Source: Thalassiosira profunda (taxonomy: Eukaryota > Bacillariophyta > Thalassiosirophyceae > Thalassiosirales > Thalassiosiraceae). Taken from it: 23,623 nucleotides of DNA. Positions 8,007 to 16,097 of this stretch are shown here, in pieces. The notes beneath the pieces were generated by a model. It saw only the letters and a list, made by a program, of their open reading frames with translations. It was not told where the DNA came from and ran no database searches. The translations under genes and the position numbers were made by a program. Position 1 is the first letter of the stretch. Every line of letters starts with the position of its first letter. The stretch lies in contig JALLAP010000340.1 in assembly GCA_036939355.1 (NCBI GenBank), forward strand, positions 1 through 23,623, written 5' to 3'.

Positions 8007-11000
8007 TCATAGAGTCTCATCTTTGCTCAAATAGACGCCAAACGAGCTCATTCGCCGGTGGAAGCGTCGTTTCACATTGTTGGTATTGTGGTTGCTGTCG
8101 TCGTGATCCCTGTCACACAGCTCAATAAAGTCTACCATCTCATCAGTCCCCTTGTTTCCAAAGTGGGGCAGATTCTGCTTGAGGTTCGCGGGCCCTCGCA
8201 GCCTGCGCAAATTCTTTGTTAGCCTGAAGCAATAAAGAATGCAGAACATCAATACCACACAACCACATACCTTGCAATCGTCCGGCACCACACCTTGGTC
8301 TGCGTGCCCACACAGTCCATCAAACATGAATCTTCCACTTGTGTTTTGCTCTTGTGTTCCATCTCCTTCAAGTCTATCATGAAGCGCAGGTGGAGGGTGA
8401 CGTTTTTGCAACGAATCTTCAACCTGTCTTCGTCGACTCGCCCCCAGCGTCGGTTCATGGCACCCACTACGTAGTCATCTGCCGCGCGATTTCCTCCTTG
8501 CCAGTATTCCAACAGGTTGTTCCGACCTCCCTCAATATCTGAAGGTTCAGCATCACCTGCGGTGGCAGTTCGATGCTCAATGTCAACGCAGTCGACATCA
8601 TCGAGGTTGAACTGGTGCATTTTCTTCCTTCCTTTAGCGACGTCGCACAGGTACAGTCCCTTGCCTCCATTGCTATGAGATACGGCATTCTCACCAGACG
8701 ACCCAAGGCAGTTCGTTTCGCCAGCAACATCAAAGAGAATCAGCTCATGGCTCGTCAGGACCACATCAACGGCCATCCACTCATCCAGATACGGGAGCAG
8801 CAGTCTTTCGCACCGGCGCATGCGTCGAATGAGGCGCGACCTGGGGTACGCGAAATCGTCAAATGACACACCAAAGTCGTCTGATCTGTATCGCTTCGTG
8901 GCGGGAGCTTTCAACGATGTGAGGCCTCTGCCGGAACCTTCCGAGGTAAGTTCCAAACTGCTTTCAACCTCGGGGTGCTTGTTGGAATCCTGCTCAGAGC
9001 TTTGGTTTTCAGCGCTTGCTGTTTGGGGCTCGCTGGCAGAAGCCTCCGCCTGTTCAACAGAGTAAATGCCCAACATGCACTGCAGCAGCTCCCCAGAGAA
9101 GACTCCAAACGCTTTCGCGATATCACTATGCACCCCAATTGCCGCCATCCAAAGATCCCGAGCTTTCAATGTAGGATCTGGGCCGTGCTGGTGCTGCCCA
9201 TTTGTCTCTCGTTCTGAGTGCATCTCCCTTTTGCTCGCACATCCACACAGCTTGAGAGCGAATCCTGCCACGATGAACCGCAGCGGAGAGAGGGCAATAA
9301 GCGACGTGAAGGGTTCAATCTTTCCAAGACCACCATACCTGCGCGTGCCGAACGCAGGGCAGCACTCGGCTTCTTGAGAAGCTGGGTCCTCGTAGTCGGT
9401 CTCCAATGACGCAGGCCCAAGGAATCGCGTGAAGACGTTGCCGTCTTCGGAGCAGCACCGTTTTGATTCGGCGACCAGCAGAAGCGTCAGGCACATGATA
9501 TTGATCAATAGCCCAAACACTGCAGCGAAGCACTGCTTGAAGGCTCCGTCCCGGTCTCTCTTTGACAAAAATACAGCTAGAACCGATAACATCTCGACCA
9601 TCATCAGGCAGTAGAGGGATACCTCCACCCAAAAGCACGGCGTGAGGTATTGGTACCAGATGTTCGTTTGATCGACAAAGACGCCTGCGTAAATGTTGAA
9701 GATCTCCACGCGCCTTGGTTCATTGGAAGGAAAGTGAGGAACGCCTGGCGAGCAGCAAGCGGCACCCAAAAGAGGAGAGATACTCACATTCTATCATTGT
9801 CAGGGAGAGAAATGCAAGGGCGTTGTTGAAAGTATCAGTATTGACGAAGAACGAGCAGCGTATCACTCGCACACCACTCACGCTATGAAAAAGAAGCACG
9901 CCATCGGCCCAAAGATGAACGATATGATGCGGTACCGCGAGCTCTCGTAAAAGCCAGCGAGATCGAGGTTGCAGATCCTTCTGGCAATCGTTCGCATCTT
10001 ATTCTCGTGCGCAAGGGCAAGATTGTCAACCTGGATAGCTTCAGGCACATCGTCGATATCGCTGCCATCATCGCTGGCAGCAGAGTCAAAGCTCTCGTTG
10101 TCTGTGACATCTAGCTGTGGTGCTGACAAAGGCACCTTCATGCGATTCTTTGCGAGTGCGAATGTAACTTTTGCCTTGGAGGGACCTTTAGACAGTGACG
10201 TTCCTGGGATGGACGCATCATCAACTGCTACATTGGGACCAGCTGCTGGTGGCCTAGTCCTCATGAATAAAACGCCAGTAGACGCAGACCGCTCTCTCGT
10301 GCGTCGTCGTCTCGGCTGCGCTTGTACTTCAGGCAAGTCCTTACAGATAGAAAAGCAATGTTTAGTCGGTGGCTGTTGAGGCGGGTCCACGGGCACGTCA
10401 AACAACTTACCTTGGCAGCTGTCTGCGTAAGCTCTGATAGCGTCGCGAGCTTTTCGGGAAGCCTGTCTTCTGCAGGATCAAGCGATGACCGCGCTGGTTC
10501 AGAAGGAAGAGACGTGCGCATGAAAGCAACGCCCTCTGATTGCGTCTTCATGAGGCGGCGCCTTTGCTTTCGCTCCTGCCTGTTTGGTACCGCCTTCAGT
10601 GCTTCTCCATTCATAGAACGTTTCTCATCAATGCTCCTCATAGCTCCAGGGTCTGGAGCTTTCACAACTTGATCCGCATTTGCCATGCCCTCCCTCATCA
10701 AAAGGACCCCTGCCGAAGCAGACCGCTCCCGCACGTGACGTCTTCTCGCCCTTGGCTTTTGAGAAGCATCTGGCAACTCTGGTAAATCCTGCATCAGTGG
10801 TCAGATATGTACTGCTGTCTGAAGGCAATCAAGCACATACTTCCAGCTCACCTTGGCCGATATCTGCGTCAGCTCTGAAAGTGTTGCGAGCTTTCCAGGC
10901 CCTCCCTTGCCAGTTGAATCAAGAAATGGCCCTGTCCGCATCAAAGCCACGCCCTCGGACTGCGTCTTCATAAGACGACGCCTTTGTTTTCGTTCCTCTC

Positions 11001-13836
11001 TCCCCAGGCGCGAATTAGGCGGTCGGGGATGCGAGCCATTTATAGCAGGCGGGTTGGATTCCATCATCATTTCTGGCTCCGGGCGAGCGCCTTCCACTTC
11101 CCCCATCTCAGAACTGAGAGAGTTCCTCCTCGTCTGAGCTGTGAGGGAAGAACGCATCAGAGCCACACCTTCTGATTGTGCTTTCATCAGGCGCCGTCTC
11201 TGACCTCGCTCTTGCCTCCCTTGAGGCGATTCCACACCATCTCGAACTCCCTTCACCTTTCCAAGAGATATGCCGCCCTCATTCATCGTTGAGCCAACCA
11301 CTATTGACACGGAAGAAGGTGACGACTCGTTTTCCTTCGCGCCCTCAAGAGTAATGGGAACTGGGGATTGCCTCGCTCTCATCAATGCCACGTTATCTGA
11401 AACGGACTTCTTTGGTCGATACATCTGAGGATCACCAGCCACCTTAGATTTGATCAATGTCTCATCAAGTTGTGGCTCCCCTTCGTCGGCTGTGTCCAAA
11501 TGCAGCGCCGCCGCGGCCGATAATCGACCACTTCCAGTGGGAGAGCTCGAACTGGAGCTCAGAAGATGCAGATCCGTGTTCAAAGCGTTCGACATGAACT
11601 GCACACCATCGGAAAGCGACTTTTTTCTCGCATGGCGAAGCCAGCTTCTGCTTGAACTTGCCCCCTCCTCTGAAGCGTCGCCACTTGGGTTTCGGAACAC
11701 TCGTAGTAACCCTGCGCTCTTTGCTCTCTCGCCGGAGCGAGTAGGTCCAGAACTCCTCATCGGGCCTCCATCCAGAGCGTCATGACTGATACTGCGAAGG
11801 GCACTCAACACACCACCAGCGCCGCCTTTTGTTTCCTCTGTGTCGCCAGCCATTGGTGCTTGAGGAATGTTTGACGCAGATCTTGCTCTAGCCGCAGCAA
11901 TCTTTGCCTCTGCTTCTCTCTTTCGTCGGGCAATCTCCTCCTCTGCTCTCCTCTCCTCGTCCAGCGACTCCTTCCTTCTTATCTCTTCGTTTAGCTTCGC
12001 CTTGGCAAGCGTCTCGTTCAACCTACAAAGAGGGGACTGGTGAGCGAGATTGAAGTGGCGTCTGAACAAAGAATGGCACACCGAAACCCACCTCTCTTTG
12101 TTTATCATGTGCCCCATTGAAGTGCACACCGTATACCTGTCAGCGAACGCCAGTTAGTTGCAAGGATGAGATAACATGAGCATGGAAAGACGTATCTCCC
12201 TGCCAAAACTTACCAAGGAATGATGTTGGAGACAAGGTGCAGGAAGAACAAGTAGGATATCAGCAGGGCCAGCAAAAGGAAATTTGGGTTGGCGTAGGTG
12301 TAGCTCTCAGCGAAATCCGTGTAGTAGGTGAAGATCATCGCCAGTCCCAGAGCGTATCCAAACTGCATGAACTGCGCGGCCACGACTACGAAGTGCGGAC
12401 TGTGTCCCCAGAAGAGCTCCCTCTGGTCTCGTATTTTCGTCTTCGTCTCGACGTTCAACGCGCCTCTCCAAGTCTTTCGTACCTTCGATTCGGACGTGTT
12501 ATCGTCAATCAACAACCGCATGTTCAGAATCCGAGAGTAGATTGACTTCATCTTCAGATAGAGGGCGATCCCGCATACGACGAAAGCAATCATCACCACG
12601 AAGAAGATGTACATCAGAAATTCTTCCACCTCGGAAGAATCCTTGGTCACGCTGAGCAGCATCCCAGAAAGGAAGTAGAGGAGGTTGGCCGATGCCATCA
12701 GCAAAATCCATGCCACCGGACTGACGTGCACAAAATCCAATAGCACACTCGTCAAAGAGCGTTTGAGGTAGTGGGAGATCGTGAAGCCCGGGGGGAGATT
12801 GTTGGATTCGATAAAGTGGGCCCGGAGCTCGTGGAAGCGCAGGGGCATCAATAGTTGTTTTCTTCTCCTTGACCGACGGGGATGCCGTATGTCAAACATA
12901 AGATTGCGCAGTGCCTCTCGAAATGACCCGCAGCAAGAACTCGACGGCACGTCCTCCCCACTCACGGAAATGGAGGATGAGTGCGTCGAGACGGCGTCGA
13001 CGCTCCGCAGTTTGCTCTCGATGCGGTCAAACTCCTTCCGAATGGCAACGTAGTGGCCGGTGTCGATATCCTCCGTTTGGATCCACGCCTTGTCCGTCCG
13101 GTATCCCGTCAGCAACCGCACGAGGCAGCTTTGAATGGCATTGAACAGCGCCGTGTAGAACAGCATGAAATGCACGTCCACAAATATTGCTGCACATCGA
13201 CAGTGCATCAGATGAATCATTCAAGTGAGTATATTTCGACTTCGGTAGAGAACAAGGATGCGAACAGCAATCCAAAGCACGCACCTTCCATCTGATAGTT
13301 GAAATTAGGCTGATACTTGTGCATGAGATAGATGACAAACTCTCTGATGGCCGGAAGTCCAGGAATCACAACAATTGCATGAGCTTGGCCCGATGTGAAG
13401 CATATCTAAGCAAAGATCAGGCAGCATCAGACTCACACTATCCCCAGCGTTGTTACTGATAAGAAAGAAAACGAACGTATCAGTTGCAATGCAACCTTTG
13501 ATTCGGCTTTGCAAACATCATGCACTATTGCAACTCACGCTCCCGGTACATCAGCTCCAGCACCGTATGAAAGAAGGGATTCCCGCTCGCGGCCCGGTCC
13601 AGTCGATGACGCAGCACCTCGATGGCCAGCACCATCCCCAGCGTGATGACGACGACGCTGATGACGCCGTAGTCGACGGTGGGTTCGCCGCCGTCGGGGG
13701 CGAGGAGGCGGTGGCGGAGGTCGGAGAGGGCGGAGGAGGTGTCATGTTGATGTTGGGGGTCCCAGAAGATGTGATCCAGCTCCAGCCGCGGATCGCCGGC
13801 GTCGTGGCTCGCGTTGCGGAGGGCGTAGGCGTCCAT
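8007..13836 (-). CDS. MLO-like seven-helix membrane protein with repeat-motif tail, second membrane module and PH-like domain (10 exons)
   Basis: Exons I assembled: 13539-13836, 13439-13455, 13285-13405, 12214-13189, 12092-12136, 10852-12022, 10411-10788, 9882-10339, 8271-9713, 8007-8223. All joins are GT-AG and in phase, and the sum is 5124 nt (1707 residues). MLO core: helices near 57-75, 100-125, 147-168, 298-320, 335-357, 409-431 and 447-469. Family marks are RAHFIESNNLPPGFTISHYLKRSL at 268-290, RELFWGHSP at 402-409 and the post-helix-7 WYTVCTSMGHM at 471-481. The loop between helices 2 and 3 lacks the usual cysteines. The segment after helix 7 is a charged helix without the Trp seen in plant calmodulin-binding sites. 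A Ser-rich tail with seven motif copies (616-1029) follows, then further hydrophobic helices (about 1138-1236, 1287-1312) and a PH-like region (about 1457-1606). Plant MLO proteins act in calcium signalling at the plasma membrane; the role here is inferred. Confidence 0.8.
8224..8270 (-). other. Intron 9 of the MLO-like gene (47 nt)
   Basis: The donor is GTATGT and the acceptor TTCAG. It splits an Arg codon as AG|G and joins two long open frames exactly. The intron itself carries an in-frame stop. Confidence 0.85.
9714..9881 (-). other. Intron 8 of the MLO-like gene (168 nt, boundaries less certain)
   Basis: The donor is GTGAGT after ATAGC, and the acceptor follows a pyrimidine-rich stretch ending CCAAG. 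The phase fits (GC|G, Ala). Another donor-like GTGAGTATC at 9787 leaves open a very small extra exon inside this interval. Confidence 0.65.
10255..10995 (-). repeat. Intragenic duplication spanning an exon-intron-exon unit
   Basis: Two units lie in tandem at about 10690-10995 and 10255-10572. Each has RKQRRRLMKTQSEGVA-x-MRT, then a spacer, KLATLSELTQ-x-x-AK at the exon end, a short intron (63 and 71 nt), and a next exon starting DLPE that carries RERSAS-x-GVL-x-MR. The protein order and the intron position are the same in both. The intron sequences have diverged. Confidence 0.85.
10259..11634 (-). repeat. Seven copies of a basic-SxGVxxMR peptide motif in the MLO-like tail
   Basis: The copies lie at 11593-11634, 11377-11421, 11152-11202, 10936-10983, 10693-10743, 10516-10560 and 10259-10312. 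The best copies read RRRLMKTQSEGVALMR. Others read ARKKSLSDGVQFM, RPKKSVSDNVALMR and RERSASAGVLLMR. The shared core is a basic cluster, a Ser, then Gly/Asn-Val-x-hydrophobic-Met-Arg. Spacing is irregular and the intervening sequence is disordered. A weaker eighth copy may lie at residues 583-596 (ERAKSAGLLRVF). Confidence 0.85.
13406..13538 (-). other. Introns 1 and 2 of the MLO-like gene around a 17-nt micro-exon
   Basis: Intron 1 is 13456-13538 (83 nt; donor GTGAGT, acceptor TTATCAG after a T-rich stretch). The micro-exon is 13439-13455 and encodes the end of Leu plus TTLGI. Intron 2 is 13406-13438 (33 nt; donor GTGTGAG, acceptor CTTAG). This is the only path I found that links the helix 1 exon to the helix 2 exon in frame. 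It yields RELTTLGIICFTSG, which fits the MLO family at this place. Confidence 0.65.
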
Positions 13837-14140
13837 GTTATGCTATGCGACGGGCGAGGGAGGGGCGCCGCCAGGCAGGGGGGCGAGCGGGAGGGGGAGC
13901 GGGGCGGGCCGCATCCCACTGAGAGATTCGAGCGCAGGAGGTCCGAACCCGCGCGGTTCATCTGAGCGCGGTTTTTCACGGTAGGAACAGTACAAAATCC
14001 CTACGACGCGCGGTTGAAGGATACTTTTCGAACCCCCCACCCCACACCACAACGAAAGTGAACGGCCCTGGCCGCCTACGCCGCCGTCCGCGCCCCCTCC
14101 TCTGCGGCCCCATCGCGGGCCGTCACCCGCTCTCGTGGCC
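13837..14140. promoter_or_regulatory. Upstream region of the MLO-like gene
   Basis: This is GC-rich sequence 5' of the start at 13836. The left copy of the 55-bp inverted element (13954-14008) sits 117 bases before the start codon. If the element is transcribed it would fall in the 5' UTR, where an ATG inside it would open a short upstream frame. Confidence 0.4.
13954..14008 (-). repeat. 55-bp inverted element, left arm
   Basis: The reverse complement of this stretch is identical, base for base, to 15207-15261. Homology ends abruptly on both sides of each arm. On the minus strand the arm points toward the MLO-like gene. Confidence 0.95.
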
Positions 14141-14677
14141 GCCGCCGGAGATATGGCGGCTGCAGCGCCGCCGACGATCACCGCCGAAGCGGGCGTAGAT
14201 CTCTCCGCAGATACCCGCCCAAATGGGCAGGCCGGGCCGGGCCAATCCGGTGGAGAGGAGGTGGTGGAGGCCGAGGGCGACGACGGGGACGCGGGCGAGG
14301 AGGGCGAGCGCGACGACGACGAGCGTACGACGGTCGGCGTCTACGGATTGGAGTACGAGAGGGAGGAGAGATGAGGCGAATTGCAAACGAATTGCACAAA
14401 ACCCGGCGGCGAGCCCGAGGTCGATGTCTTTCGGGCGCTGTCCATCCCTACGAGGAAATCGTGGGATCTGTGCCGGCCGAGAGCGCACACAACCAACCGA
14501 CCGCGTGGGGGGAGTTGCATTGAGGAGCAGCAGAGGGCGAACGAACGACCAACTGTGGCGTACCGACGACGACGACGACGAGGCCGGAGCTGCGTCGAGA
14601 AGGCTACCGGGCCACGCTGGTGGGCGTGCGATGGTCTCCGATGAGCTGCAACGAGTTGATGGTGGCGCAGCACGCAA
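14141..14677 (-). other. Possible coding fragment, strand uncertain
   Basis: On the minus strand an open frame encodes a hydrophobic stretch (RTLVVVALALLARVPVVALGL, then GLPIWAGICGEIYARFGG) with C-ending codons typical of this genome. On the plus strand the same DNA encodes a 79-residue acidic peptide that is equally plausible by codon ending. I cannot choose between them. It lies inside the segment bounded by the 55-bp arms and may be a gene remnant. Confidence 0.2.
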
Positions 14678-14769
14678 GGATCTGCGACCAGGCCATGTGG
14701 CGGTGCGGGAAGGCGGAAGGCGCGAGGGCGAACGGGAGAGAAGTGGTCGGGCTCTTAGGAATGTTAGTC

Positions 14770-15038
14770 CAACCCTAACCCTAACCCAAAATCTAACCTA
14801 ACCCTAACCCGAAAGTGTTGGATAACCCTAACCTGAACCCTATACCAACCCTAACCCAAGCCCAAAAGTAACCCTAGCGGCGGGTCTCTGTGGTAGAAAA
14901 TACTTAGCGAAATTTGGCAAGTTAATCTAACCCTAACCCTAACCCGGGCTCTAACCCGAAGCCAACCCGACCTAGCGGCCTAACCCGAACCCGAACCCTA
15001 ACCTCAACCCTAACCCGAGGTCAATAGTAACCCTATCC
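14770..15038 (+). repeat. Interstitial degenerate telomeric repeats (CCCTAA / TTAGGG type)
   Basis: At least nine exact CCCTAA units, mixed with CCCGAA, CCTAA and CCTGAA variants, all run in the same direction. A non-telomeric spacer of about 55 bases lies near 14874-14930. With CCCTAA on the plus strand, the array has the direction of a left chromosome end, yet genes continue on both sides. Confidence 0.9.
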
Positions 15039-15206
15039 GGTCAGGTTAAACTCATCTGCTACCTGCAGCGCCGCCGATCCCCCAGCTCCCGGGGGCGGCG
15101 GAAAGGCCTGCGCGGGACGATCAACCGATGACAGCGCGAGGTGGGCTGCAGGAGCGCTTGAATCGGCTTCGTCGAATCGGCATCTGCAGTGCTTGGGAAA
15201 GCAAGA
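15039..15206. other. Spacer between telomeric repeats and right inverted arm
   Basis: 168 GC-rich bases. I see no gene, RNA or repeat in it. Confidence 0.4.
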
Positions 15207-15261
15207 CGTCGTAGGGATTTTGTACTGTTCCTACCGTGAAAAACCGCGCTCAGATGAACCG
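15207..15261 (+). repeat. 55-bp inverted element, right arm
   Basis: This is the perfect inverted copy of 13954-14008. On the plus strand it points to the right, away from the telomeric repeats, mirroring the left arm. Confidence 0.95.
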
Positions 15262-15560
15262 TGGCGGGGGCGGGGAAGGCGAGGAGGGCGAGGGGGAGCG
15301 TGCCGCGAAGCGCGAAGAATGGCGCCTTTGGGCCGCGGCCAGCCGTCCTTCGTCGTTTTCAGTTGCTTTTCACAACAAGCTCACACGCGCGCAGTGTCGA
15401 ATATGGGGGCACGTGTCGGCGCCCCCCCGACGGACGCCGGTATTGCACTGCTCGATGCGGCAGGCGGCGTTGCCGCAGCCCGATCGCCCTTTTGCAACTG
15501 CATGCTGCATGCACTCTCGGGCACGATTCGGGACTATTGTAGCTGATGGGTTGAAGCGGA
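15262..15560. other. Stretch without a recognisable gene
   Basis: About 300 GC-rich bases after the right arm. Open frames cross it on several strands and frames, but none has a recognisable product or a clear start. Confidence 0.35.
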
Positions 15561-16076
15561 GTGTTCTTAGTGCAGGGTCGTTCATCGCAAATAGATCCAC
15601 ATCTACGTCGCTTCCTCCACGGCGGCGCGGCCGGGGAGGGGCACGCGCGGTTCCTCTCGCTGGAGGGATTGGGCCACCGCAATGCCGGGGGATTGGCGTG
15701 GACGGACCAGCTGGACCTGCGGTGCGAGCCCATGCTGAGGGCGCGGGGGAGGGCTGCAGCTCCCACGACGCGGCTGGAGGGTCCTGCCGCGAGGAGAGGC
15801 GTCGTCGTTCGGGTGCCACACCTGCTCGTCCCGTACGCCTCCCTCGCGAACCAGACGGGCGAGCGTGCGCGGGGGATGGCGGTGCTCGCCTCGCTCCTGC
15901 GGGGGTCGAACGCCACCAAGACGACGGAGGGCGCGGGTAGTCGACCGGCGGCTCGTCCACGTGGCCGTTCCTGGCAGGGGGAGTGGGGAGAGGGCGTGGA
16001 CAATGGCGGACGTGATCCCATCTACTCGCTCGAGCTGCGCACGATCGAGTCTCCTTTGGCGCGGTGGACTCGTTGA
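15561..16076 (+). CDS. Unrecognised open frame, 171 residues, weakly supported
   Basis: This frame has a third-position GC pattern that looks coding (FLHGGAAGEGHARFLSLEGLG, LDLRCEPMLRARG, VVVRVPHLLVPYASLANQTG). It has two possible N-glycosylation sites (NQT, NAT). It ends at a TGA at 16074, and the next frame (from 16098) is in the same phase, so both could once have been one reading frame broken by that stop. I recognise no family, and competing frames on the other strand weaken the call. Confidence 0.25.
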   Translation: MFLVQGRSSQIDPHLRRFLHGGAAGEGHARFLSLEGLGHRNAGGLAWTDQLDLRCEPMLRARGRAAAPTTRLEGPAARRGVVVRVPHLLVPYASLANQTGERARGMAVLASLLRGSNATKTTEGAGSRPAARPRGRSWQGEWGEGVDNGGRDPIYSLELRTIESPLARWTR

Positions 16077-16097
16077 CGGGGGGGCGGCGAACGCACC

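Noticed and set aside
8249..9787. Separate gene starting at 9787 with GTG
   Set aside because: The first codon is GTG within a donor-like GTGAGT, not an ATG. The frame joins exactly to the exon ending at 9882, so it is an internal exon of the MLO-like gene.
13929..13970. tRNA-like B-box sequence near the left 55-bp arm
   Set aside because: GGTTCG- and TCGAATC-like bits are present, but I could not find an acceptor stem or anticodon arm at the right distances.
13954..15261. Typical DNA transposon with terminal inverted repeats
   Set aside because: There is no transposase-like frame between the arms and no clear target-site duplication outside them. A non-autonomous element remains possible, so it is listed only as an inverted repeat.
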